NCBI RefSeq assembly: GCF_016862755.1
Contig: NZ_BONO01000006.1
Span: 1-64,000, forward strand
Source: Cellulomonas pakistanensis
Lineage (GTDB): Bacteria; Actinomycetota; Actinomycetes; Actinomycetales; Cellulomonadaceae
Length of the DNA stretch: 64,000 bases
Direction of reading: 5' to 3'
The translations under genes were made by a program, and so were the position numbers. This document shows positions 32,915-44,705 of this stretch, piece by piece. How positions within the stretch are numbered: position 1 is the stretch's first letter; each line of letters begins with the position of its first letter. The notes under the pieces were generated by a model. The model ran no database searches. It was given only the letters and a program-made list of their open reading frames with translations, and was not told the DNA's origin.

Positions 32915-33682
32915 GTGACCGCTCCGGTCTTCCTGGCGGAGCCGGGCGACCTCGACGCGCTCGCGGCCGGCGGCACCTACCTGCTGGCGGGCGCCGAGGG
33001 ACGGCACGCGGGCGTGGTGCAGCGCAAGACGGCGGGGGAGCGGGTCGACGTCGTCGACGGCGCCGGCACCCGGCTGGTCGGCGAGGTCGAGGCCACCGGG
33101 CCCGAGGGCGTGCACCTGCGCGTCCGCGAGGTCGTCGTCGAGCCGGTGCCCGCGCCGCGGCTGGTGCTGGTGCAGGCGCTCGCCAAGGGGGACCGGGACG
33201 AGATGGCGATCGAGGCGGCCACCGAGGTCGGCGCCGACGGCGTCGTGCCGTGGCAGGCCGAGCGGTCGATCGTCGTGTGGCGCGGCGACCGGGCGGCCAA
33301 GAGCCGCGCGCGCTGGCTGGGCACGGTGCGGACCGCCGCGAAGCAGGCCCGCCGGGCGCACGTCCCCGCCGTCGACCTGGCGCAGACCAGCGCCGCGCTG
33401 GTCCGCCGGGCGCGCGAGGTGGTCGAGGCCGGGGGCGCCGTGCTCGTGCTGCACGAGGAGGCGACCACGCCGCTCGCCTCGGCGACGCTGCCCGCGCCCG
33501 GGACGCCCGCGGACGTGCTGGTGGTCGTCGGCCCGGAGGGCGGGATCGCGGAGCGCGAGCTCGCCGACCTGGTGGAGGCCGGGGCGCAGGCGGTGCTGCT
33601 CGGCCCGCACGTGCTGCGGACGTCGACGGCGGGCCCGGTGGCGCTCGCGCTGCTCGCGCAGCGGCTGGGGCGCTGGGGCTGA
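32915..33682 (+). CDS. rsmE: 16S rRNA (uracil(1498)-N(3))-methyltransferase
   Basis: This 255-aa SPOUT-class enzyme methylates N3 of U1498 in helix 44 of 16S rRNA with SAM. An N-terminal PUA-like barrel (GRHAGVVQRKTAGERVDVVDGAG) precedes the trefoil-knot domain. Diagnostic segments of the latter are LVQALAKGDRDEMAIEAATEVGADGVVPWQAERS, VVVGPEGGIAERELADLVEAGAQAVLLGPHVLRTSTAGPVAL. The GTG start lies 2 bp after the dnaJ stop, making hrcA-dnaJ-rsmE one operon, as in many bacteria. Its stop codon lies in an 11-bp triplicated repeat that places TGA in all three frames. Confidence 0.95.
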   Translation: MTAPVFLAEPGDLDALAAGGTYLLAGAEGRHAGVVQRKTAGERVDVVDGAGTRLVGEVEATGPEGVHLRVREVVVEPVPAPRLVLVQALAKGDRDEMAIEAATEVGADGVVPWQAERSIVVWRGDRAAKSRARWLGTVRTAAKQARRAHVPAVDLAQTSAALVRRAREVVEAGGAVLVLHEEATTPLASATLPAPGTPADVLVVVGPEGGIAERELADLVEAGAQAVLLGPHVLRTSTAGPVALALLAQRLGRWG

Positions 33683-33710
33683 CGCGCGGCTGACGCGCGG
33701 CTGACGCGCG
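33678..33710 (+). repeat. Triplicated 11-bp repeat spanning rsmE stop
   Basis: Three copies of GCTGACGCGCG run head to tail. Because 11 is not a multiple of three, the TGA triplets at 33680, 33691 and 33702 fall in three different frames. Confidence 0.9.
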
Positions 33711-33763
33711 GGGGTGGCCCCCGGGTGGGCCGTACGTCTCATCCGGCGGGGCCGGGCCGGTCC

Positions 33764-33769
33764 TAGCGT
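33764..33769 (+). promoter_or_regulatory. -10 element of membrane pyrophosphatase gene
   Basis: TAGCGT lies about 40 nt before the GTG at 33810. Confidence 0.4.
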
Positions 33770-33809
33770 CGAGGGTGGCAGCGAAGGCGCTCTCACCAGG
33801 GACCCGACC

Positions 33810-36490
<2,681 letters not shown>

Positions 36491-36494
<4 letters not shown>

Positions 36495-37567
36495 GCCCGG
36501 TGCGGGTCGCGGTCAAGCACGACGACGCGCTGGTCGGTCCCGACGGGCTCGTCCAGGGGCACGACGCCGGCGCCACGCTGGTCCGGAGGCTGCTGCGGGT
36601 GTTCCCCGGATCGGTGCTGATCGGGCCGGGGCCGCGGCGCGGCGCCGGGTTCGACCTCCTGCCGCTCGAGTTCGTCGACGGCACCGACACCGTGGTCATC
36701 ACGATGGACGTGCTCGACTCGGTGCAGGTGTGGCGGACGCTGCGCGCGGGCGGGTGCGAGCGGCCGCGGGTGATGAACTTCGTGTGGTGGGACGCGACCC
36801 GGTACCCGCACGACGTCGAGCGCGCGGCCCTCGCGCTGTCCTGCGCGTTGTTCCCGACGTTCGCGAACTCCGCGCGGACGGCCTCCGAGATCACGGAGCT
36901 CATCGGCCGGCTCACCGTGCCGGCGCTGGGGGAGCGGGCGCGGATCGCGTGGGTCAACCTCGGGTTCCGGGTCGACCACGTCCGACCCCGGCACGAGCCG
37001 GAGACCCCCGTCGTGCTCTACCCGGCGATCTACGTCTCCGAGCGCAAGCAGCCGCGGCTGTTCCTCGAGGTCGTCGACCGCGTGCAGCGCCGCACGCCGA
37101 TCCGGGTCGAGGCGCGGCTGCACGAGTCGCACCTCGTGTCGGACGTCGCCATGCGGATGTCCGAGCGGCCGTGGTGCTGGGTCGGCCCGCTGACCGCGAC
37201 CCGCGACTCGTACTGGGAGGCGCTCGGCCGGACCACGGCGTTCCTCGCGACCGCGACCGAGGAGTCGTACGGCCTCGAGTACGTCGAGGCGCTCGCGGCC
37301 GGGGCCGTCGGGGTGTTCCCGGACCTGCCTTGGGCGCGGGCGCTGCTGCCCGACGGCTACCCGTTCCTGTACCGGACGCCCGACGAGGCCGCCGAGCAGC
37401 TCGAGCTCGCGGTCACCCGGCCCGCCGCGTGCCGGCGGCAGCTGGACGCGGTCGCGGGCGGGTCCTTCGTGCGCTGGCTGTCGGCGCACCACGACGACGA
37501 CGCGTTCGACCGGGCCGTCGTCGCCCGGGTCGCGGACTGGTTCGGGGACGGCGCGGCGGCCGGGTGA
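36491..37567 (+). CDS. GT-B-like glycosyltransferase family protein
   Basis: This 358-aa protein looks like a GT-B glycosyltransferase. The N-terminal Rossmann-like half (VRVAVKHDD, VLIGPGPRRGAGFDLLPLEF, VVITMDVL, RVMNFVWWD) is followed by a C-terminal half. The latter has VVLYPAIYVSERKQPRLFLEVVDRVQRRTPI, a SYWEALGRTTAFLATATEESYGLEYVEALAAGAVGVFPDLPWARALL segment and a terminal helix. That second stretch is the nucleotide-sugar-binding region, with its E-x7-E-like acids. I cannot name donor or acceptor. The GTG at 36491 overlaps the pyrophosphatase stop by 4 bp, so the two are translationally coupled; an in-frame GTG at 36500 is an alternative start. Confidence 0.7.
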
Positions 37568-37609
37568 GCGCGGGCACCGGGCGGCCCGACGACCGTCACC
37601 CGGCGGGTC

Positions 37610-37638
37610 TTGACGCCGCACGGGATCGGCGGGACGCT
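37610..37638 (+). promoter_or_regulatory. Possible -35/-10 promoter of small membrane protein gene
   Basis: TTGACG at 37610-37615 and GACGCT at 37633-37638 are 17 bp apart. The -10 is weak. Confidence 0.3.
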
Positions 37639-37682
37639 GGCCTGCCGCACGCGCCGCAGCGTGGATGAGCCGAGGGGGCCTC

Positions 37683-38033
37683 ATGGGACGGGTGGTCGCG
37701 GTACTGATCGGCGTGGCCGTGCTGGTGCTCCAGGTGTGGCTGACGCTGTACGCGCAGGTGGTGCTGGCCTACGAGGCCGCGCTGGTCCTCGTCGCGATGC
37801 TCGGGATCGGGCTGCGGGCGTTCGCGCGCTCGCGGCGCCGGGCGCAGCGGGTCGACGGCGCGCGCTGGCCGGCCGCGGACGGGATCCCCGTGCCGCAGCC
37901 GACGGTGCTGCTCGGCGGGCCGGTGCTGCCGTCGGTCGACGTCGGCAGCGGGCTGCCGCCCGTGGCGGCACAGGTGCACGACCGGGTGCGGGACGACCCG
38001 CTGGGCGGGCGGCGGGCGCGGCCCGTCGGCTGA
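37683..38033 (+). CDS. Small membrane protein, hypothetical
   Basis: This 116-aa protein has two hydrophobic segments within residues about 3-45 (VVAVLIGVAVLVLQVWLTLYAQVVLAYEAALVLVAMLGIGL). A cytoplasmic tail rich in Arg, Pro and Asp follows. No family is recognised. The ATG at 37683 follows GAGGGGG by 5 nt and is preferred over the ATG at 37665. It is followed by a strong hairpin and then the convergent pgi gene. Confidence 0.65.
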   Translation: MGRVVAVLIGVAVLVLQVWLTLYAQVVLAYEAALVLVAMLGIGLRAFARSRRRAQRVDGARWPAADGIPVPQPTVLLGGPVLPSVDVGSGLPPVAAQVHDRVRDDPLGGRRARPVG

Positions 38034-38061
38034 CGCGGGCGGGCCCGCCGGCCCGGACGCG

Positions 38062-38100
38062 GACGGGCCCGCCCCGACGCGTGGTCGGAGCGGGCCCGTC
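38062..38100. terminator. Bidirectional hairpin between small membrane protein and pgi
   Basis: GACGGGCCCGC (38062-38072) pairs with GCGGGCCCGTC (38090-38100). An inner CCGAC/GTCGG pair extends the stem past one mismatch. It serves two convergent genes. Confidence 0.8.
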
Positions 38101-38120
38101 GGCGCGTGCGCGGCCGGGGG

Positions 38121-39803
38121 TCAGCCCTGGCGCAGCTCCAGGTAGCGCGCGATCAGCGAGCGGGTCGACGGGTCCTGGCCCTCGAGCGCGCCCGCGTCGC
38201 CCTCGACCGCCGGGGCGATCTCGAGCGCGAGCTTCTTGCCCAGCTCGACGCCCCACTGGTCGAACGAGTCGATGCCCCACACGACGCCCTCGACGAACGT
38301 GATGTGCTCGTAGAGCGCGATGAGCTGGCCCAGCACCGACGGCGTGAGCGCGGGCGCGAGGATCGACGTCGTCGGGCGGTTCCCCGGGAACACCCGCGCC
38401 GGGACGATGTCCTCGGCGGTGCCCTCGGCGCGGACCTCGTCGGCGGTCTTGCCGAACGCCAGGGCCTTGGTCTGCGCGAAGAAGTTCGCCAGGAACAGCG
38501 CGTGCACGTCGGTGTCGCCGTCCTTCAGCGGGTGCGCCGGGTTGGCGACCGCGATGAAGTCCGCCGGGATCAGCCGGGTGCCCTGGTGGATCAGCTGGTA
38601 GAACGCGTGCTGGCCGTTGGTGCCGGGCTCGCCCCAGAACACCTCGCCGGTCTCGGTCGTCACCGGCGTGCCGTCCCAGCGGACCGACTTGCCGTTCGAC
38701 TCCATGGTCAGCTGCTGCAGGTACGCCGGGAACCGGTGCAGGTACTGGGCGTACGGCAGGACGGCGTGCGTGTGCGCGTCCAGGAAGTTGACGTACCAGA
38801 CGTTGAGCAGCCCCATCAGCACCGGCACGTTCTGCTCGAACGGCGTGGTGCGGACGTGCTCGTCGACGGCGTGGAAGCCCTCGAGCAGCTCGCCGAACGC
38901 GTCCGGGCCGATCGCGATCGCGAGCGAGGTGCCGATCGCCGAGTCGACCGAGTAGCGGCCGCCGACCCAGTCCCAGAAGCCGAACGCGTTCTCCGGGTCG
39001 ATGCCGAACGCCGCGACCTTGTCCAGCGCCGTCGACACCGCGACGAAGTGCTTGGCGACCGCGCCGGTGCGGGCCTCCTCGGTGTCCTCGATCGCGCCGG
39101 CGGCGACGAGCTCCCGCCACAGCCAGTCGCGGGCGAGGCGCGCGTTGGTCAGGGTCTCGAGCGTGCCGAACGTCTTGGACGCGACGATGAACAGCGTCGT
39201 CGTCGGGTCGAGGTCCTTGGTCTTCTCGGCGATGTCGGTCGGGTCGATGTTCGACACGAACCGCACCTCGAGGCCGTCCTGCACGTACGGCTTGAGCGCC
39301 TCGTACGCCATGACCGGCCCGAGGTCCGAGCCGCCGATGCCGATGTTGACGACGGTCGCGACGCGCTCGCCCGTGACGCCGGTCCACTCGCCGGAGCGCA
39401 CCTTCTCCGCGAACGCGGCGACCTTGGCGAGCACCTCCTGCACGTCGGCGTCGACGTCCTGGCCGTCCACGACCAGCGGCGGCTCGGCGTCGGCCGGGCG
39501 GCGCAGCGCGGTGTGCAGCACGGCGCGGTCCTCGGTGACGTTGATGTGCTCGCCGGCGAACATCGCGTCGAGGCGGGTCTTGAGGTCGACCTGCTCGGCC
39601 AGCGCGACCAGCAGGGCCAGCGTCTCGTCGGTGACCAGGTTCTTCGACAGGTCGACGGTGAGGTCGGCGAGCTGCCGGGTCAGGCGCGTCGCCCGCTCGG
39701 GGTCGGCCGCGAACCAGCCGCGCAGGTCGGGGTCGAACGCCTCCTCGTGGGCGGTCAGGGCGGTCCAGGCGCCGGTGGTGGTGGCGTCGACGGGTGCAGT
39801 CAC
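38121..39803 (-). CDS. pgi: Glucose-6-phosphate isomerase
   Basis: This 560-aa enzyme interconverts glucose 6-phosphate and fructose 6-phosphate in glycolysis. Visible family signatures are [72 protein letters not shown], the phosphogluco-isomerase motif [18 protein letters not shown], and the C-terminal [19 protein letters not shown] with the catalytic Lys. Length matches the long bacterial/eukaryotic type. The GTG start at 39803 has a TACGGT -10 about 36 nt upstream on the minus strand. Its product links to the fructose 6-phosphate made by NagB encoded nearby, though the two are not co-regulated in any visible way. Confidence 0.96.
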   Translation of the reverse strand: MTAPVDATTTGAWTALTAHEEAFDPDLRGWFAADPERATRLTRQLADLTVDLSKNLVTDETLALLVALAEQVDLKTRLDAMFAGEHINVTEDRAVLHTALRRPADAEPPLVVDGQDVDADVQEVLAKVAAFAEKVRSGEWTGVTGERVATVVNIGIGGSDLGPVMAYEALKPYVQDGLEVRFVSNIDPTDIAEKTKDLDPTTTLFIVASKTFGTLETLTNARLARDWLWRELVAAGAIEDTEEARTGAVAKHFVAVSTALDKVAAFGIDPENAFGFWDWVGGRYSVDSAIGTSLAIAIGPDAFGELLEGFHAVDEHVRTTPFEQNVPVLMGLLNVWYVNFLDAHTHAVLPYAQYLHRFPAYLQQLTMESNGKSVRWDGTPVTTETGEVFWGEPGTNGQHAFYQLIHQGTRLIPADFIAVANPAHPLKDGDTDVHALFLANFFAQTKALAFGKTADEVRAEGTAEDIVPARVFPGNRPTTSILAPALTPSVLGQLIALYEHITFVEGVVWGIDSFDQWGVELGKKLALEIAPAVEGDAGALEGQDPSTRSLIARYLELRQG

Positions 39804-39838
39804 GGCGAGTCCCTCTCGGAAGCAGATCGAACGGTCAC

Positions 39839-39844
39839 ACCGTA
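39839..39844 (-). promoter_or_regulatory. -10 element of pgi
   Basis: TACGGT on the minus strand, about 36 nt before the start codon at 39803. Confidence 0.4.
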
Positions 39845-39893
39845 TCGAGGTCGCCGGGGTGGGGGCGCGGGACGTGCGGCCCGGCCGATCCGC

Positions 39894-40940
39894 TCAGCCC
39901 AGCGCCTCGCGGACCAGCGGGGCCACGCGGGTGCCGAGCAGCTCAATCGCGCGCATCGACTCCCGCTGGGGGACGCCGCTGAGGTCCATCTGGAAGATCT
40001 GCCGGTCGTGGCCGAGCACCGCGTGCAGCGCGACGATGCGCTCGGCGACCTCCTCCGGCGACCCGACGAAGTAGGCCCCGCCCTTCGCCGCCTGGGACTC
40101 GAACGCGATCCGGTTCGGGATGGCGAACCCGCGCTCGGCGGCGATCCGGCGCATCGAGTCCAGCCAGTACGGGAAGAAGAACTCGCGCGCCTGCTCGGCG
40201 TCGTCGGCGACGAACCCCATGCCCGCGACCTCGACCCGGCGGGTCGCGGCGTCGTGGCCGGCCCCCTCGTGCGCCGCGCGGTACAGCCGGACGAGCGGGG
40301 CGAAGTCCGCGGGCCGGCCGCCGATGATCGCGTAGGACACCGGGAGGCCGAGGCGGCCCGCGCGGTCGGACGACGCCGGGTTGCCGCCAGTGGCCACCGC
40401 GATCCGCAGGTGCTCGCCGAGCCCGGGCTTGTCGAGCGGGCGGGGCAGCACCTCCGCGGCGTGCAGCGGCGCGCGGAACCGGCCCGACCAGGTCACCGGG
40501 TTGCCCCGGTCGATCCGCAGCAGCAGCCGGATCTTCTCCTCGAACAGGTCGTCGTAGTCGTCGAGCGAGGCGCCGAACAGCGGGTACGACTCGATGAACG
40601 AGCCGCGCCCCGCCAGCAGCTCGACCCGGCCGCCGGACAGCAGGTCCATCGTCGCGAACTGCTGGTACAGCCGGACGGGGTCCTCGGTCGACAGCACGGT
40701 CACGGCGCTGCCGACGCGGATCCGCTCGGTCTGCGCGAGCGCGGCGGCGATGACGGTCGCGGGGGAGGAGATCGCGTAGTCGGGGCGGTGGTGCTCGCCG
40801 ATGCCGACGTGGTCGAGCCCGACCTGCTCGGCCAGGCGCACGCGCTCCAGCACGTCGCGCAGCCGCTGCGCGGGGGAGGTGACGGCGCCGGTCACCGGGT
40901 CGGGGTGGACGTCGCCGAACGTGTACAGACCGAGCTCCAT
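39894..40940 (-). CDS. LLM class flavin-dependent oxidoreductase
   Basis: This 348-aa protein is a luciferase-like monooxygenase of the alkanal-monooxygenase-alpha-like group. It begins MELGLYTFGDVHPDPVTG. The active-site region is VGLDHVGIGEHHRPDYAISSPATVIAAALAQTERIRVGSAVTVLSTEDPVRLYQQFATMDLLSGGRVELLAGRGSF. The phosphate-binding RIAVATGGNPASSDRAGRLGLPVSYAIIGG and the terminal VGSPEEVAERIVALHAVLG are also present. It probably uses FMN, with unknown substrate. It is transcribed away from the ROK regulator, and the 141-bp region between them holds the regulator promoter and operator. It differs in type from the F420-like LLM protein at 8753. Confidence 0.87.
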   Translation of the reverse strand: MELGLYTFGDVHPDPVTGAVTSPAQRLRDVLERVRLAEQVGLDHVGIGEHHRPDYAISSPATVIAAALAQTERIRVGSAVTVLSTEDPVRLYQQFATMDLLSGGRVELLAGRGSFIESYPLFGASLDDYDDLFEEKIRLLLRIDRGNPVTWSGRFRAPLHAAEVLPRPLDKPGLGEHLRIAVATGGNPASSDRAGRLGLPVSYAIIGGRPADFAPLVRLYRAAHEGAGHDAATRRVEVAGMGFVADDAEQAREFFFPYWLDSMRRIAAERGFAIPNRIAFESQAAKGGAYFVGSPEEVAERIVALHAVLGHDRQIFQMDLSGVPQRESMRAIELLGTRVAPLVREALG

Positions 40941-41044
40941 GCCCGGTGCAGCGCCGGGCGGGGGTGCGGCATTCCCGGCCGCCGGGGCCGTATGTCACGC
41001 CGGTGAACGCCCGGTCACGATGTGGTCACGGTCACACGAACACC

Positions 41045-41074
41045 TTGACGGTCGATTAGTAAGGAAGGTGTACT
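41045..41074 (+). promoter_or_regulatory. -35/-10 promoter of ROK repressor gene, leaderless
   Basis: TTGACG at 41045-41050, 18-bp spacer, TGTACT at 41069-41074, then 7 nt to the ATG at 41082. The region is markedly more AT-rich than its surroundings. Confidence 0.6.
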
Positions 41075-41076
41075 AA
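41056..41076. promoter_or_regulatory. Palindromic ROK/NagC-type operator
   Basis: TTAGTA and TACTAA form an inverted repeat around a 9-bp centre. It overlaps the spacer and -10 of the regulator promoter, so binding would shut off transcription. This resembles the TTAGTNA-type operators of actinobacterial ROK repressors. The likely ligand is a product of GlcNAc catabolism. Confidence 0.65.
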
Positions 41077-41081
41077 CAAAC

Positions 41082-42269
41082 ATGACGACGACGACGCCGT
41101 CCGCAGCTCCCGCTCACCGCGGAGTGGGGCGGACGCTGCGACCCACGGGCAAGGTGCTCCCGGAGCACGCCCGGGCGCACAACCGGTCGCTCGTCCTGCA
41201 GGCCCTGTTCCACCAGGGGCCGTCGTCCCGCGCTGACCTCGCGCGCAGCACCGGCCTGACCCGGGTGACCGTCTCGGACCTCGTGTCCGTGCTCATCTCG
41301 GAGGGCCTGGTCGCCGAGCTCGGCGTCCGCCCCGAGGGCCGGGTCGGCAAGCCCGCGACGCTCGTCGGGATGCGGACCGAGGAGTTCCAGGTCGTCGCCG
41401 TCGACCTCGCCGACGACGCCAGCCTGCGCGGCGCGGTGATGACGCTGACGGGCGCGGTGGTCGCCCGCCGCACGGTGTCGCTCGACGGCCGGACCGGGGA
41501 CGCCGCGGTCGGCGTGCTCGAGGACCTGTGCCGCGAGCTGCTCGCCGCCGCGGACCGCCCGGTCGTCGGGGTCGGCATCGGGTCGCCCGGCGTGATCGAC
41601 GCGTCGGGGGTGGTCGTGCAGGCGCCGAACCGCGGCTGGTACGACCTGCCCCTGGCCGACCTGCTGGCCGAGCGGCTCGGCGTACCGGTGCAGGTCGCCA
41701 ACGACGCCAACACGCACGCGCTGGGGGAGTACACCTACGGCGGCGCGACCGGGGCGGGTCTCATGGTCGTCACCGTCGGGCAGGGCCTCGGCGCCGGGAT
41801 CGTGCTGGACGGCGCGCTGGTCCGCGGTCGCGCGCACGCCGCCGGCGAGATCGGGCACGTCACCGTCGTCGACGACCGCGACGTGCGCGCCGGCGACCCC
41901 GAGCCCCGGCCGTGCGCGTGCGGGCGCGCCGGCTGCCTGGAGACCCTGCTCTCCCTGCCCGCGCTGCGCCGCGCCACCGCCGGCCGCACCCCCCAGGAGT
42001 CCGACGCGGTGCTCGCGTCGGTCGGACGGAAGCTGGGCGTCGCCCTGGCTCCCGTCGTCAGTGCCCTCAACCTCGCCGAGGTCCTGCTCTCGGGTCCCCC
42101 GGAGCTGCTGGACGGAGCCCTCAGGGTCGAGGCGCTCGCCACGCTCCGGGCCCGGACCCTGCCCCTGCTGGGGCAGGACCTCGTGCTGCGGATGGGTTCG
42201 CTGGACGAGGACGGGGCGCTGTCCGGCGCCGCGGCCCTCGTGCTGTCCGGTCAGCTCGGGGTCACGTGA
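41082..42269 (+). CDS. ROK family transcriptional repressor of the sugar uptake locus
   Basis: This 395-aa protein has an N-terminal winged helix at about residues 30-95 (RAHNRSLVLQALFHQGPSSRADLARSTGLTRVTVSDLVSVLISEGLVAELG). A ROK sugar-binding domain follows, with VGVGIGSPGVIDASGVVVQAPNRGW, ANDANTHALGEY, and the zinc motif GEIGHVTVV...CACGRAGCLE. The GIGSPG and AND motifs are those of ROK sugar-binding proteins; the kinase DxGxTK motif is missing, as expected in a regulator. It heads the ABC transporter-kinase-nagB cluster and carries a palindrome over its own promoter, so autoregulation and control of the cluster are likely. A GlcNAc-type inducer is inferred from the downstream genes. Confidence 0.88.
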   Translation: MTTTTPSAAPAHRGVGRTLRPTGKVLPEHARAHNRSLVLQALFHQGPSSRADLARSTGLTRVTVSDLVSVLISEGLVAELGVRPEGRVGKPATLVGMRTEEFQVVAVDLADDASLRGAVMTLTGAVVARRTVSLDGRTGDAAVGVLEDLCRELLAAADRPVVGVGIGSPGVIDASGVVVQAPNRGWYDLPLADLLAERLGVPVQVANDANTHALGEYTYGGATGAGLMVVTVGQGLGAGIVLDGALVRGRAHAAGEIGHVTVVDDRDVRAGDPEPRPCACGRAGCLETLLSLPALRRATAGRTPQESDAVLASVGRKLGVALAPVVSALNLAEVLLSGPPELLDGALRVEALATLRARTLPLLGQDLVLRMGSLDEDGALSGAAALVLSGQLGVT

Positions 42270-42312
42270 CGACCCCGAGCCGACCGCCTGCAGTGCCGGT
42301 ACCACCACCCCC

Positions 42313-42334
42313 GGCGGGGCTTGCAGGCCCCGCC
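42313..42334 (+). promoter_or_regulatory. Intercistronic hairpin between regulator and binding-protein gene
   Basis: GGCGGGGC and GCCCCGCC form an 8-bp stem with a 6-nt loop, ending 9 nt before the GGGAGGA ribosome binding site. It may reduce read-through from the regulator gene or protect the downstream mRNA. Confidence 0.55.
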
Positions 42335-42357
42335 TCGCATCAGGGAGGAACACCAAC

Positions 42358-43668
42358 GTGAAGATCGTACGGATGGCAGCCGTCGGTGTGGCGGCGGCGC
42401 TCGTGCTGACCGCCTGCTCGTCGGGAGACGACGGCGGCTCGACCGGGTCCGACGGCACCCCCGAGGCCGCGGAGATCACCCTGTGGCTCAACGGCGCCGA
42501 CACGCCCGAGGAGCTGCGCGACTACCTCAAGACGACCTTCGAGGAGGAGAACCCGGGGTCGACCCTCGTGATCGAGGAGCAGACCTGGGACGACGTCGTC
42601 ACCAAGCTGACGACCGCGCTGCCCGACGCGGAGAACACGCCCGACGTGGTGGAGATCGGCAACACGCAGTCGCCGACGTTCACCACCATCGGCGCGTTCC
42701 GCGACCTCACCCCGCTGTACGACGAGCTGGGCGGCGACGACCTGCTGCCGTCGTTCGTCGAGGTCGGCATGTCGGAGGGCAAGAACTACGCGCTGCCGTA
42801 CTACTTCGGCTCGCGCTACATGTTCTACCGCCCGGACATCTGGACCGCCGCGGGCCTGGAGAAGCCGACGACGCTCGCCGAGTTCGGCGAGTCGGTGACG
42901 GCGCTCAATGACGGGACCCGGTCGGGCTTCGCGATCGGCGGTCAGGACTGGCGCAACGGCATCTCCTGGGTGTTCGCGAACGGCGGCGAGCTCGCCGTCG
43001 AGGAGGACGGCGCCTGGACCTCCACGCTGTCCGACCCGAACACGGTCAAGGGGCTCGAGGAGTGGCAGGCCGTCTACCAGGGCGCGTCCAACGTGCCGGC
43101 CACCGAGCGCGACGTGGCGTACTGGGATTTCCTCAACGACTCCGCCGAGGGCGGTGCCCCGGCCGCCGCGACGATCATGGCGCCGGGCTGGGCCCGCTGG
43201 TCGATCGGCGACCTCACGACGAACGACGACGGCGAGGAGGTCCGCGACGGCATGGCCGACGAGTCGAAGTTCGACATCTTCGCCCTGCCCGGCGTGGACG
43301 GCGGCATCGCACCGGTGTTCGCGGGCGGCTCGAACGTCGCCATCTCGGCGCAGTCCCAGCACCCGGAGCTGTCCGAGAACCTGCTGCGGATCATCTTCTC
43401 GTCCGAGTACCAGCAGATGCTGGGCGAGAACGGCCTCGGCCCGGCGAACGCGCAGTACGTCGACTCGCTCGGCGACGACAAGTTCGCGCAGACGATGATC
43501 GAGACCGCCGCGGCCTCCAAGCTCACCCCGGCCGCGCCGGGCTGGGCGGCCGTCGAGGCGGCGTTCGTCTACGAGGAGCTGTTCCAGGCGATCGCCGAGG
43601 GCGGCGACGTGACCGAGCTCGCCGCGCAGTACGACGAGCGCATCACGCCGATGCTCAACGGCCAGTGA
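42358..43668 (+). CDS. Sugar ABC transporter substrate-binding lipoprotein
   Basis: This 436-aa protein has a lipoprotein signal ending in LTAC (mature Cys near residue 19), followed by a Gly/Ser/Asp linker. The family 1 extracellular solute-binding fold follows: EITLWLNGADTPEELRDYLKTTFEEENPGSTLVIEEQTWDDVVTKLTTAL, DVVEIGNTQSPTF, LPYYFGSRYMFYRPDIWTAAGLEKPTTLAEFGE, APVFAGGSNVAIS. Kinase and deaminase genes in the same operon point to GlcNAc or chitooligosaccharides as ligand, comparable to the NgcE and DasA systems of Streptomyces, but this is inference. The GTG at 42358 follows GGGAGGA. A 14-bp stem with a GCGA tetraloop follows the stop. Confidence 0.9.
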   Translation: MKIVRMAAVGVAAALVLTACSSGDDGGSTGSDGTPEAAEITLWLNGADTPEELRDYLKTTFEEENPGSTLVIEEQTWDDVVTKLTTALPDAENTPDVVEIGNTQSPTFTTIGAFRDLTPLYDELGGDDLLPSFVEVGMSEGKNYALPYYFGSRYMFYRPDIWTAAGLEKPTTLAEFGESVTALNDGTRSGFAIGGQDWRNGISWVFANGGELAVEEDGAWTSTLSDPNTVKGLEEWQAVYQGASNVPATERDVAYWDFLNDSAEGGAPAAATIMAPGWARWSIGDLTTNDDGEEVRDGMADESKFDIFALPGVDGGIAPVFAGGSNVAISAQSQHPELSENLLRIIFSSEYQQMLGENGLGPANAQYVDSLGDDKFAQTMIETAAASKLTPAAPGWAAVEAAFVYEELFQAIAEGGDVTELAAQYDERITPMLNGQ

Positions 43669-43674
43669 CGCCGT

Positions 43675-43706
43675 CCCGGCCGCGGGGCGCGAGCCCCGCG
43701 GCCGGG
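43675..43706 (+). promoter_or_regulatory. mRNA-stabilising hairpin after binding-protein gene
   Basis: Fourteen-base arms at 43675-43688 and 43693-43706 pair perfectly around a GCGA tetraloop (GNRA class), only 6 nt after the stop codon. Such hairpins typically protect the upstream message so that the binding protein is made in excess over the permeases. Confidence 0.75.
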
Positions 43707-43739
43707 CCCGTCCGGTCGTCGCCCGTCAGGAGAGGTCTC

Positions 43740-44705
43740 ATGTCCACCACCGCGGCCCGCCCGGCGCCGGCCACCCCGCCCGCGCCGTCGCCGTCCCCGC
43801 CCCCCGCCGCCCGCCGCCGCCGGCGGTTCAGCCCCACCGCGTACGTGCTGCTGATCCCCGCCGTGCTGGTCCTGCTCGCCGGCATGGGCTACCCGCTCTA
43901 CTGGCAGATCGTCACGTCGCTGCAGGAGTTCGGCCTGGCGCAGCAGTTCGGCCAGCCGCCGACCTTCGTCGGGCTCGACAACTACGCGCGGATCTTCAGC
44001 GACGACCGGATGTGGGCCGTCGTCGTCCGCTCGGTGGTCTTCTGCCTGGTCAACGCGTTCGCCACCGTCGGCATCGGGACGCTGCTCGCGCTGCTGATGA
44101 AGGCCGTGCACCCGGTCGTCCGGGTCGTGCTGCAGGTGTCGCTGCTGCTCGCCTGGGCCATGCCGCTCGTCGCCGCGGTGACCGTCTGGAAGTGGCTGTT
44201 CGACTGGCGCACCGGCGTCATCAACTGGCTCCTGGTCCAGATGGGCTTCGACCAGTACAGCGGGCACACCTGGCTCGCCCAGCCGCTGTCGTTCTTCTTC
44301 GTCGCCACCGTGATCATCGTCTGGATGTCCGTGCCGTTCGTCGCGCTGTCGATGTACGCCGCGCTGACCCAGGTGTCCGACGAGGTGCTCGAGGCCGCCC
44401 GCATCGACGGCGCCGGCCCCGCCCGCATCCTCTGGCACGTCACGCTGCCGCTGGTCCGCCCCGTGCTGTCCATCGTCCTGCTGCTGCAGATCATCTGGGA
44501 CCTGCGGGTGTTCGCCCAGATCAAGCTGCTGCAGGACGGCGGCGCCCCCGTCGGCGAGACCAACCTGCTCGGCAACTTCATCTACGAGATCGGCATCGGG
44601 CGGCAGGACTTCGCCGGCGCCGCGGCCGTCTCGATCTTCGTGCTCGCGCTCACCGTGCTGCTGAGCTGGCCCTACGTCCGGAACCTGCTGAAGGAGGACC
44701 GATGA
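43740..44705 (+). CDS. Sugar ABC transporter permease (MalF/NgcF-like)
   Basis: This 321-aa inner-membrane protein has six membrane helices after a Pro/Ala-rich N terminus. The permease EAA loop is VSDEVLEAARIDGAGPARILWHVTLPLVRP, which contacts the ATPase. The opening FSPTAYVLLIPAVLVLLAGMGYPLYWQIVTSLQEF is typical of the first permease in carbohydrate uptake type 1 systems. AGGAGAG precedes the ATG at 43740. It overlaps the second permease by 4 bp (ATGA). No ATPase gene is present in the cluster, so a shared MsiK-like ATPase encoded elsewhere probably energises the transporter, as in Streptomyces. Confidence 0.92.
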   Translation: MSTTAARPAPATPPAPSPSPPPAARRRRRFSPTAYVLLIPAVLVLLAGMGYPLYWQIVTSLQEFGLAQQFGQPPTFVGLDNYARIFSDDRMWAVVVRSVVFCLVNAFATVGIGTLLALLMKAVHPVVRVVLQVSLLLAWAMPLVAAVTVWKWLFDWRTGVINWLLVQMGFDQYSGHTWLAQPLSFFFVATVIIVWMSVPFVALSMYAALTQVSDEVLEAARIDGAGPARILWHVTLPLVRPVLSIVLLLQIIWDLRVFAQIKLLQDGGAPVGETNLLGNFIYEIGIGRQDFAGAAAVSIFVLALTVLLSWPYVRNLLKEDR

